This document shows positions 1 through 5,322 of a stretch of 5,322 nucleotides of DNA, piece after piece. Position numbers and translations under genes: made by a program. Below the pieces are notes generated by a model, which worked only from the letters and a program-made list of their open reading frames with translations, did not search any database and had not been told where the DNA came from. Position 1 is the stretch's first letter, and every line of letters starts with the position of its first letter. The DNA lies in contig CAKQMM010000102.1 in the NCBI GenBank assembly GCA_934254755.1, positions 1-5,322 on the forward strand. Reading direction: 5' to 3'. Source of the stretch: an uncultured Clostridia bacterium. Its GTDB lineage: Bacteria; Bacillota; Clostridia; Christensenellales; Borkfalkiaceae.

Positions 1-381
1 GACGGCGGAATCGGCTATTTCGCGGTTAAAGAATATTGCGGGTTTATTTTTTTCTTTGCACTTTGCGGCAAGGTCGTCGCCCGAAGCCTGGAAGTCAACC
101 GCGTTGATTATAAGCAAATCGGCGCCCTTCGTGATTGCGGTGTCGATTTGCGCGCTTTGTGTCTGCTGGTTATTTTCGCCGTTATAAAAAGTTACGTTTA
201 CGTCGTCGTATTTCTTGAACTTTTCGGCAAGCGCGGTACGCACGGTGGCGATATAGCTGTCGTCGTACTTATAAGCGAAAACCGCTATTTCGTACTTGTT
301 GCTTTTACACCCGGCAAGTGCGCCGAACATACACGCGCCCATTACGGCGGCGATAGCAAGTGAGAAAATCTTCTTTTTCAT
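1..381 (-). CDS. mglB: MglB-like galactose/glucose-binding lipoprotein (N-terminal 127 residues, cut by window edge)
   Basis: This is the start of the extracytoplasmic solute-binding protein of a sugar ABC importer, probably for galactose or glucose. Residues 1-25 form a lipoprotein signal peptide: a KKK n-region, a hydrophobic core and a canonical lipobox L22-A23-G24-C25, so the mature protein should be lipid-anchored outside the membrane. The mature part opens with YEIAVFAYKYDDSYIATV, close to the start of E. coli MglB (IGVTIYKYDDNF). D41 and Y43 fall where MglB has the sugar-contacting Asp14 and the stacking Phe16. The IFFNRE segment (116-121) matches FFNKE of MglB, with N119 at the ligand-binding Asn91. 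The ATG at 379-381 has GGGAGG at 387-392, 5 bases upstream. It lies downstream of a sugar-sensing three-gene operon but has its own promoter region. The mglA/mglC partners are expected beyond position 1 and are not visible. The family assignment is strong; the exact sugar is inferred. Confidence 0.88.
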   Translation of the reverse strand, partial: MKKKIFSLAIAAVMGACMFGALAGCKSNKYEIAVFAYKYDDSYIATVRTALAEKFKKYDDVNVTFYNGENNQQTQSAQIDTAITKGADLLIINAVDFQASGDDLAAKCKEKNKPAIFFNREIADSAV

Positions 382-386
382 AATTA

Positions 387-392
387 CCTCCC
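387..392 (-). promoter_or_regulatory. Shine-Dalgarno site of mglB
   Basis: GGGAGG read on the minus strand, 5 bases before the mglB ATG. The 3' arm of the leader stem-loop ends at 393, directly against this site, so folding of the leader could affect ribosome access or protect the 5' end. Confidence 0.85.
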
Positions 393-426
393 GTGAAGAT
401 GATTTGCCGCGTTGCGGCCGCTTCAC
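393..426 (-). other. 5' leader stem-loop of the mglB transcript
   Basis: The sequence folds into a two-part hairpin. The outer stem is GTGAAG (393-398) with CTTCAC (421-426), a perfect 6 bp. The inner stem is GCCGC (406-410) with GCGGC (414-418) around a 3-base loop. An asymmetric internal loop of 7 and 2 bases separates them. The predicted transcription start (about 426-427) coincides with the first base of the outer stem, and the stem ends one base before the Shine-Dalgarno site. No T-run follows, so it is not a terminator. By analogy with 5' stabilising hairpins such as that of B. subtilis aprE, it may protect the mRNA; a regulatory role is also possible. Confidence 0.6.
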
Positions 427-432
427 TTTGTA

Positions 433-438
433 ATTATA
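433..438 (-). promoter_or_regulatory. -10 element of the mglB promoter
   Basis: A perfect TATAAT on the minus strand. The transcript would start about 7 bases further on, at 426-427. At 16-18 bp spacing upstream (about 455-462) there are only A/T runs and no resemblance to TTGACA. A consensus -10 without a -35 suggests a promoter that needs an activator, in keeping with the direct repeats just upstream. Confidence 0.65.
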
Positions 439-466
439 GTTTAGACAATTTTAAAATTTTTTTGAA

Positions 467-499
467 TACGTTTTTTTATTTAAAAGTTACGATTTTTTA
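467..499 (-). promoter_or_regulatory. Paired direct repeats, candidate operator for the AraC-type regulator
   Basis: Two 12-bp direct repeats, TACGTTTTTTTA (467-478) and TACGATTTTTTA (488-499) as written on the plus strand, match at 11 of 12 positions and start exactly 21 bp apart. Relative to the predicted mglB start they span about -41 to -52 and -62 to -73, so the nearer one sits against the missing -35 element. Tandem sites two helical turns apart, with the proximal one next to the -35, are typical of AraC-family activators. The natural candidate protein is the YesN-type regulator at 4874-3297. The T-runs make part of the match low in complexity; the shared TACG and the exact spacing carry most of the weight. 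Confidence 0.5.
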
Positions 500-556
500 A
501 GGTCAAAAAAACATTCATTATCAATATTAGCAATAAAGAGTGCTTTTCCTACACAT

Positions 557-591
557 AAAAAACGCCGCGGCGGTTTTATCGCAGTGGCGTT
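557..591 (-). terminator. Rho-independent terminator of the sensor operon
   Basis: On the minus strand AACGCC (591-586) pairs with GGCGTT (566-561). The stem continues inward with interrupted pairs (568/584, 570-572/580-582), and a T-run at 562-557 follows. It begins about 21 bases after the stop codon of the sugar-binding protein, so it should end the three-gene transcript and separate it from mglB. Confidence 0.8.
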
Positions 592-612
592 AGCTTATAA
601 ATATTGTTTATT

Positions 613-1605
613 TTAATCGGCTTTAAGGTCGCTTTCAAAGGACGAAAAGGGGAACAATAGTTTGACTATTTCGTCTGAATACATATTTTCGCGCGTGGCA
701 ACAACCGTGTCTATAACGGTTGAATTGCCCGATTTCATATTCCCGACCGAAAGCAAATAAGCGTTTTTTACGCTGAAATAACCCATTGCGTACGGGTTTT
801 GAAGCACAAGCGAGTCAACCGCTCCGCCCTCCAACCGCTCGGCGGAAAGGGCGTTATTATCAAAACCCGACACGTAAATTTTGTCGGATAAATCTAAATT
901 GCGCACCGCTTCGCCCGCGGCAAGAGTAGCCCATTCGTTCAGCGCGACGACCGCGTTTATTTCGGGATACGCCGATAATACTTCTTCCGCCGCCTTAGTG
1001 GCGGAAACGATATCCGACTCGATATATTTTGCGATCGTTATTTCGGCGTTACCGTCTTCGCGGGCGGCGTTATTCAAACCGTCTTCGCGGGCGCGAGCGT
1101 TTCCCGTAGACGCGCTCGGCAACAGCGCGCAAATATTAAGTTTTCCGCCGACGCCCCGCCTTACTGCGTTAAACGCTTTTTTGCCCGCGGCATAATTATC
1201 TATTGTAACGCGCGCATGCGCTAAGGACGACGCGGTTAAACTATCGAACTCAACGACTTTTACCCCCGCGGCGGTAAGTTTATCGACGAACGTTCCGCCG
1301 CTATCGTAACCTATCGCGGATATGGCGACGGCGTCGGGCAAATCTTTAAGCGCCTTTTCAAAAAACGCGATCTGCTCGGCTTCCGCGCTTTCGTCGCTCG
1401 GTTCTAAAACGGTTAAAGTAACGCCGTACTCGTTAGCCGCGGCTTCCGCGCCCGCCTTGACCGCCCCCCAGAACGAAGAGTCCGAACCTTTGGTTATAAG
1501 ATACACGTCTATATCGTCGGCGGGGGTTTTTGAACAGGCGCAAAACGCAAACAGCGATATTGAAAGCGATATAATTATAGCGAACGCTTTTTTAAACTTA
1601 CTCAT
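613..1605 (-). CDS. Sugar-binding lipoprotein of the sensor operon (Peripla_BP_4 / RbsB-like)
   Basis: A 330-residue type I periplasmic-binding protein of the ribose/galactose/xylose group, close to the usual family length. Residues 1-24 look like a lipoprotein signal (KFKK, hydrophobic stretch, then F21-C22-A23-C24), though the lipobox is not canonical. Family landmarks are ITKGSDSSFWGAVKAGAEAAANEYG (split here at about residues 37-61), AISAIGYDS (94-102), VKVVEFDS (115-122), GFDNN (247-251) and LQNPYAMGY (268-276). D121 and D248 lie where relatives bind the sugar hydroxyls. The ATG overlaps the kinase stop (ATGAGTAA), and AAGGGG lies 6 bases upstream inside the kinase gene. No permease or ATPase is in this operon, so I infer it is a sensor subunit passing ligand binding to the kinase, like XylFII with LytS. 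The sugar cannot be told from sequence. It could instead also feed the mgl transporter. Confidence 0.85.
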   Translation of the reverse strand: MSKFKKAFAIIISLSISLFAFCACSKTPADDIDVYLITKGSDSSFWGAVKAGAEAAANEYGVTLTVLEPSDESAEAEQIAFFEKALKDLPDAVAISAIGYDSGGTFVDKLTAAGVKVVEFDSLTASSLAHARVTIDNYAAGKKAFNAVRRGVGGKLNICALLPSASTGNARAREDGLNNAAREDGNAEITIAKYIESDIVSATKAAEEVLSAYPEINAVVALNEWATLAAGEAVRNLDLSDKIYVSGFDNNALSAERLEGGAVDSLVLQNPYAMGYFSVKNAYLLSVGNMKSGNSTVIDTVVATRENMYSDEIVKLLFPFSSFESDLKAD

Positions 1606-3295
1606 CTTCCACCCCTTCGGCGTTTAGCGGCAAAGTTATGGTGACGGTCGTGCCCTCGTCCTCAACGCTGTCGATATAAACCCCGTAACTTTCGCCGAAG
1701 CACATTTTTATTCTTGAATCGACGTTTTTAATGCCTATGCCCATAGTTTCGAGAGTGCCTTTGCGAATTTCGGCGAGTTTATCGGCGGGAATTCCGCAGC
1801 CGTCGTCGATAATTTTCAGCACGACCTTTCCGCCCGAGATTTTGCCGCTTATTGCGATATTTAAAACTTCGCCTTCTATCATGGCGTGTTTTATTGCGTT
1901 TTCGATAAACGGTTGAAGAATTATTTTATTGCAACGCGCGGACAAAACGGCGTCGTCGATATCGAATTTATAGGTAAATTTGCCGCCGAAACGCATACTT
2001 TGAATTTTAAGGTAACTTTCGGCGTGTTCGAGTTCTTTCGCGATTAAAATTATCCGCTTGCCTTTGCTTACGCCGATGCGCAAAAGTTTGGCGAGCGCTC
2101 CGATCATTTCGGCGGCTTCGTCGGTTTTACCGGCTTTACACATCCATAAAACGGAATCGAGAGTGTTATATAAAAAGTGCGGGTTAATCTGATTACGAAG
2201 AGTTTCAAGTTGGCTTCTGGTTACTTCGCGCTGCTTTTCTTCAACTTCACGCAAGAGATTTTGCACCACGCCTACGTTTATTGCAAAAGCCGTGAACAAA
2301 TCGTCCGCTTCGATAACGGCGGATGAAAAAGAGTCGTTTATTTTATAGCCGTAAACGTCCTTTTCAAACTCTTTCATCTCGCTTGCAACCCGTCTTACGG
2401 GCTTGCTTATAAGCCTTGAAACGACTATTGCGATAGCGCACGCCGCGGCTATTGCAATAGCGGAAGAAATTACGATTATTCTTATCATTTTGCGGGCGTA
2501 AACGTCGCTTAATTCACTCGGATAATTGACGGCGACTATCTTCCAGTCGGTGTTTTCAACGCTTAAAACGACGTAAGATTTTTCGCCCGACGACTGCACC
2601 CCGTCACTTTTAAGATTAACGCTGTCTAAACTATCGACGCCGCTCTGAATAAGTTGCCGCCGCGGGTGATAGACTATTCCGCCGTCGCTGTCAACGAGAT
2701 AGCAGTATCCGCGGTTGCCGATTTTCACTTCGTCGATGATTTTGAATATCGACGAAAGAGTTACTTCTGCGGACAAATAAACGTCGCCGTAGACGGTATT
2801 ATTTGCGGCGGTCACGACGGTGACGACCCAGTCGTACTCTCCGCTGAAAATCGTCTGAACGTGAAGAGGAGAAAAGTAGTAAACGCCTTCCGCGGCGTTT
2901 TTAGTGTAATCGGAAAGATTTACCGAATACTCGCTTTTAAGCGGCTTATCGGAAACGCATTTTATAATTTTGCCGTCCGCATCGTAGACGATAACGCTGT
3001 CGAAATTATCGTCAAGCGTTATTGCGGAAGCGGCGACGGACGAAAACTCGCCGTCCGACGCGAACAATTTGCTTTTTACGGCGTCAAGCGTCGTGGCGGT
3101 TGCGTCAATGCGGTCGTTCACGGAAATTTTTATGCTTTCGGCGGTGCGCTCTACGCCGCTTACGGTCGACTTTATGATAACGTCTTTAAACCGCCCCGTC
3201 AAAACGAGCGCGACGAGCGTTACCGATACGAGCACCAGCGCGCCCGACATTACGGACAAAAGCGCGGAGAGAGATATTTTCTTTCTTTTTTTCAA
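1598..3295 (-). CDS. YesM/LytS-type sensor histidine kinase with extracellular Cache domain
   Basis: A 565-residue membrane kinase, full length for the family. In order: TM1 (about 11-33); an extracytoplasmic dCache-like domain (about 37-268) with PAS-type strands VIVYDADGKIIK (101-112) and CYLVDSDGGIVYHP (198-211) and the usual closing TDWKIVAV (249-256); TM2 (about 272-293); HAMP (about 294-347); a His_kinase domain (PF06580 type) with phosphoacceptor H373 in NPHFLYN; and an HATPase domain with N-box QPFIENAIKHA (461-471, N466), DDGCGIP (497-503) and GIGIKNV (519-525). All catalytic motifs look intact. The start is TTG (3295-3293): AAAGGAG sits 6 bases upstream, the first residues MKKRKKISL are a normal cytoplasmic lead into TM1, and the next ATG falls inside TM1. 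It starts 1 base after the response regulator stop and overlaps the binding-protein gene by 8 bases. It should phosphorylate that regulator in response to an outside sugar signal. Confidence 0.93.
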   Translation of the reverse strand: MKKRKKISLSALLSVMSGALVLVSVTLVALVLTGRFKDVIIKSTVSGVERTAESIKISVNDRIDATATTLDAVKSKLFASDGEFSSVAASAITLDDNFDSVIVYDADGKIIKCVSDKPLKSEYSVNLSDYTKNAAEGVYYFSPLHVQTIFSGEYDWVVTVVTAANNTVYGDVYLSAEVTLSSIFKIIDEVKIGNRGYCYLVDSDGGIVYHPRRQLIQSGVDSLDSVNLKSDGVQSSGEKSYVVLSVENTDWKIVAVNYPSELSDVYARKMIRIIVISSAIAIAAACAIAIVVSRLISKPVRRVASEMKEFEKDVYGYKINDSFSSAVIEADDLFTAFAINVGVVQNLLREVEEKQREVTRSQLETLRNQINPHFLYNTLDSVLWMCKAGKTDEAAEMIGALAKLLRIGVSKGKRIILIAKELEHAESYLKIQSMRFGGKFTYKFDIDDAVLSARCNKIILQPFIENAIKHAMIEGEVLNIAISGKISGGKVVLKIIDDGCGIPADKLAEIRKGTLETMGIGIKNVDSRIKMCFGESYGVYIDSVEDEGTTVTITLPLNAEGVEDE

Positions 3296-3296
3296 A

Positions 3297-4874
3297 TTAC
3301 TCTCCTTTACCTGCCGAGCGCATAAGCGCGGGCGACAAGCCGTAATATTTTTTAAAAGTGTACGAAAAATAGTGCTGATCTATATATCCGCACCGAACGC
3401 AGATTTCCGAAATTTTCATGTTCGAGCCGAGCAACAATTCTTTTGCCTTTTGCATGCGTTTTTCGGTAAGTAACGCGACGAAAGAAACGCCCGCAGTTTT
3501 GCTGATAAGCGAACTTAAATAAGGGACGGAACAACCGAGTTCGTCCGACAGCGAATTTAAGGTTAAATTCGGGTCGGTGAACCTGTTTTCGACGGCAGAT
3601 TTTGCCATATCGACGAGATTATTCGCGGTGTTTTTGCGCTGAGCGTCTATATATCGCTTTGCTTTGACGAGCATCTCGCCTATACCGACGCGGGTAAAAT
3701 TCTCGCCGTAAGCTTTAAGAGCTTCGTTAAACGCGCCCGACTCGAAAATGTGTGACGGCGGCGCTTTATCGGTGAACGATTTTACCGCGCGATAAATGGC
3801 GGTTAAAAGTTTTGCCGTAAGCCCGCCTACGTCAATCCTGCGCTCTTCCGCCTTCAAGATTTGCCCGTCAAGGTAACTTAAAAGTTCGCTTTCGCTGCCG
3901 AATTTAAGCAAGTTTTCAATCTTTTCGCCAAACTTATCGGCAAAATCGTCGTCACGGCTACCGGATAGCAGTTCGACGTCGGAAATATAGCGAATTTCGC
4001 CCCCGTCGTCTTTCAGCCCCTTCACCGCAAGCAAGGCTTCTTTATAGCCGCGGTTGACGTGTTTAACGGAAGTAAACGCTGCCGAAACGCCGCAAAACGC
4101 TTTGGATTTAAGATATTTTTGCATAAGTTCGAGCGTTTCGCGCACGGCGACGGAAACTTTATCTTCTTCTCCGTCGAAATCATAAATAAGGGTGACGACG
4201 GTGCCGTCCTGAAACGCCGCGCTTTGAGATTGAAAATATTTGCGCATTATTCCGTCGACGAGCCTTTCCACCCCTTTTTGCTCGCTTTGAGGTTGCATAA
4301 CGATTACCCTGAAAAAGCCGCCGCTTTTATTCGTTTCCGAAAACCCCGCCTGCAAAAGCAAATTTTCGCGTTGGGTATCGCTTGCTTTATCCGCGCTTTC
4401 GCCGCCGTAAGCAAGTTTCATAAGAGCAAGTTCGCGCTTTAAGTTGGCGTTGAATTCGACGTCTTCAAGTTCCCCGCGCGACGACCACGCGGAGAAAATT
4501 CTATCCATTCTCGCCTTGATTTTAAAGAGTTCTTTAACGAGCTCGTCAGGGGAAACGGGTTTTAAAATATAACTTAAAACGTTATATTCGAGAGCCTTTC
4601 TTACGTACTCGAAATCGTCGTATCCGGTAAGAAAAACGACGAATGCGGAAGGGCTTACTTCCTTCAATTCCGCCGCCATCTCTATACCCGTCATATACGG
4701 CATTTTTATATCGGAAAGCACTAAATCGGGCTTTAATTTTTCGGTGAGTTCAAGAACTTCGTAGCCGTTGCTCGCCTGCCCGACGAGTTTAAAACCTATG
4801 CTTTCAAAGTCTATTAAAGATATTATGGACGACCTTATTTGTTCTTCGTCGTCGGCAAGAATAAGAGTGTACAT
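3297..4874 (-). CDS. YesN-type response regulator: receiver plus AraC DNA-binding domain
   Basis: A 525-residue cytoplasmic transcription regulator paired with the kinase that follows. The receiver domain (1-about 120) has the acidic pair D8/D9, phosphoacceptor D55 in LSDIKMP, T83 and K105 in LKP, so it looks active. A long central region (about 125-415) has no domain I can name, as is usual for YesN proteins. The C-terminal AraC domain (about 419-520) has a first helix-turn-helix at LNSLSDELGCSVPYLSSLIS (439-458) and a second one at about 488-511, followed by YYGLSP, which fits the AraC signature. An ATG five codons earlier (4889) is in frame, but I chose 4874: MYTLILADDE is the family's normal start and AAGGA lies 5 bases before it. 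It is first in the operon, and its likely target is the mglB promoter with its 21-bp spaced repeats. Confidence 0.92.
   Translation of the reverse strand: MYTLILADDEEQIRSSIISLIDFESIGFKLVGQASNGYEVLELTEKLKPDLVLSDIKMPYMTGIEMAAELKEVSPSAFVVFLTGYDDFEYVRKALEYNVLSYILKPVSPDELVKELFKIKARMDRIFSAWSSRGELEDVEFNANLKRELALMKLAYGGESADKASDTQRENLLLQAGFSETNKSGGFFRVIVMQPQSEQKGVERLVDGIMRKYFQSQSAAFQDGTVVTLIYDFDGEEDKVSVAVRETLELMQKYLKSKAFCGVSAAFTSVKHVNRGYKEALLAVKGLKDDGGEIRYISDVELLSGSRDDDFADKFGEKIENLLKFGSESELLSYLDGQILKAEERRIDVGGLTAKLLTAIYRAVKSFTDKAPPSHIFESGAFNEALKAYGENFTRVGIGEMLVKAKRYIDAQRKNTANNLVDMAKSAVENRFTDPNLTLNSLSDELGCSVPYLSSLISKTAGVSFVALLTEKRMQKAKELLLGSNMKISEICVRCGYIDQHYFSYTFKKYYGLSPALMRSAGKGE
3302..3308 (-). promoter_or_regulatory. 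Shine-Dalgarno site that fixes the TTG start of the kinase
   Basis: AAAGGAG on the minus strand lies inside the last codons of the response regulator, 6 bases before the TTG at 3295-3293. It supports the non-ATG start, since no in-frame ATG exists before TM1. The 1-base gap between the regulator stop and this start suggests translation by reinitiation. Confidence 0.8.
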
Positions 4875-4903
4875 ATCCGTCCTTCGCATTAGATTATATA
4901 CCT

Positions 4904-4932
4904 ATTGTAACATAATAATTATTTCCTTTCAA
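4904..4932 (-). promoter_or_regulatory. Promoter of the three-gene sensor operon
   Basis: On the minus strand TTGAAA (4932-4927) is followed after exactly 17 bp by TACAAT (4909-4904), a good sigma-A-type promoter. The transcript would start near 4897 with a leader of about 22 bases before the ATG at 4874. A second -10-like TATAAT at 4898-4893 has no -35 at proper spacing. The near-consensus boxes suggest basal expression of the sensor genes, unlike the -35-less mglB promoter. Confidence 0.6.
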
Positions 4933-4951
4933 GACCGTTTTTTCGCGCGAT

Positions 4952-4982
4952 AAAAATCGCCCCTTAAAAGGAGCGATTTTTT
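4952..4982 (-). terminator. Bidirectional-type terminator after the penicillin-binding protein gene
   Basis: AAAAATCGC (4952-4960) pairs with GCGATTTTT (4973-4981). CC/GG and TT/AA pairs lie inside, with one mismatch (4961/4972) and a very small loop. The T-run is present on either strand. Here it should serve the minus-strand transcript whose last gene stops at 5041, and it insulates that gene from the sensor operon promoter. Confidence 0.82.
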
Positions 4983-5040
4983 CATTGCGGCGGCTTAAAA
5001 TTTTGCCGAACGCTTTCGCGAATTTATCGGAGTTTTTGTT

Positions 5041-5322
5041 TTATTGAACGGGCGATAAGTTTTTTACGCTTATAATTCCTTCAAAAATATCTTTACATAA
5101 GGGTGCGGCGACGGTCGAACCGTAAGTGCCGCCCACGGGCTCGTCAACGATGACTAAACAAATGTATTCCGGGTCGTTCGCGGGGAAAAAACCGATAAAA
5201 CTCATAACGTATTTGCCCGTTTTAATAACACCGTTTTCGTAATTTTGAGCGGTGCCCGTTTTACCGCCGACGCGATAACCCTCTATATACGCTTGCTTGC
5301 CCGAACCGTTCGTTACGACGCA
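5041..5322 (-). CDS. Class B penicillin-binding protein, C-terminal end of transpeptidase domain (SpoVD/FtsI-like)
   Basis: Only the last 93 residues are in the window. The fragment contains GYRVGGKTGTAQ (fragment residues 15-26), the KTG box of the serine transpeptidase active site, then SFIGFFPANDP and STVAAPLCKDIFEGI, the usual last strands and helix of the fold. The wording is very close to that of SpoVD and PBP2B proteins. The full enzyme would be a membrane-anchored D,D-transpeptidase that cross-links peptidoglycan during division or spore cortex formation. The active-site SxxK and SxN motifs lie beyond the window edge. It ends about 20 residues after the fold with no PASTA domain, unlike B. 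subtilis SpoVD. It is followed by its own terminator, so it is functionally separate from the sugar genes. FtsI-like and SpoVD-like roles cannot be told apart from this fragment. Confidence 0.9.
   Translation of the reverse strand, partial: CVVTNGSGKQAYIEGYRVGGKTGTAQNYENGVIKTGKYVMSFIGFFPANDPEYICLVIVDEPVGGTYGSTVAAPLCKDIFEGIISVKNLSPVQ

Noticed and set aside
148..363. A 71-codon plus-strand frame with a hydrophobic start
   Set aside because: It lies opposite the MglB signal peptide and first lobe, whose motifs are clear; the hydrophobicity is a reverse-strand artefact.
480..518. A 12-residue minus-strand frame between the sensor operon and mglB, possible leader peptide
   Set aside because: It lies upstream of the predicted mglB transcript start, has no ribosome-binding site, and overlaps the direct repeats.
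563..572. The perfect palindrome CGCCGCGGCG as a protein-binding site
   Set aside because: It is better explained as part of the terminator stem, and it directly adjoins the T-run downstream of the operon's last stop codon.
2654..3325. A 223-codon open frame on the plus strand opposite the kinase gene
   Set aside because: It is antisense to intact kinase coding sequence with all domains present, its protein is rich in Arg, Tyr and Val without recognisable motifs, and it has no supporting ribosome-binding site or promoter.
4059..4442. A 127-codon plus-strand open frame opposite the response regulator
   Set aside because: It is a shadow of the regulator's central region. Its composition is unusual (many Phe, Lys, Arg) and no family features are seen.
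4893..4898. TATAAT as an alternative -10 for the sensor operon
   Set aside because: No -35-like hexamer occurs at 16-18 bp spacing, and the TTGAAA-17-TACAAT pair just upstream is better.
4933..4944. A CCGTTTTTT stretch upstream of the sensor operon promoter resembling the mglB repeats
   Set aside because: It matches only about 8 of 12 positions, mostly through the T-run, lacks the TACG core and has no partner 21 bp away, so autoregulation is not supported.

Overview
Every gene I can support lies on the minus strand, and the window reads as chromosomal DNA of an uncultured Firmicute, most likely a gut-type member of the Clostridia. The signs are purine-rich Shine-Dalgarno sites (AAAGGAG, GGGAGG, AAGGA), lipoprotein-type solute-binding proteins, a YesM/YesN-type two-component pair and a SpoVD/PBP2-like transpeptidase. 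Intergenic DNA is markedly AT-rich compared with the genes. No RNA gene, mobile element or CRISPR array was seen. I cannot name the genus.

Layout in transcription order, right to left. (1) 5322-5041: the C-terminal end of a class B penicillin-binding protein, closed by a hairpin at 4952-4982 that has T-runs on both sides. (2) A promoter at 4932-4904 and a three-gene operon: a YesN-type response regulator with an AraC DNA-binding domain (4874-3297), a YesM/LytS-type sensor histidine kinase starting at TTG (3295-1598), and a sugar-binding lipoprotein (1605-613). The kinase starts 1 base after the regulator stop, and the binding protein overlaps the kinase by 8 bases (ATGAGTAA), so the three are tightly coupled. 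A terminator at 557-591 closes the operon. (3) A 5' regulatory region (382-556) and the first 127 codons of an MglB-like galactose/glucose-binding lipoprotein (381-1, cut by the window edge), whose transporter partners should lie beyond position 1.

The most likely reading is a three-component sugar-sensing switch. The operon's own binding protein captures a sugar outside the cell and signals through the kinase; the AraC-type regulator then turns on the adjacent mglB transporter operon. The XylFII-LytS-YesN system of Clostridium beijerinckii is a known precedent. The DNA in front of mglB fits this: a perfect -10 (TATAAT) without a recognisable -35, preceded by two 12-bp direct repeats exactly 21 bp apart (two helical turns) at about -41 to -52 and -62 to -73. 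That is the geometry expected of an AraC-family activator. The predicted mglB transcript also begins almost exactly at a stem-loop that ends against its ribosome-binding site.
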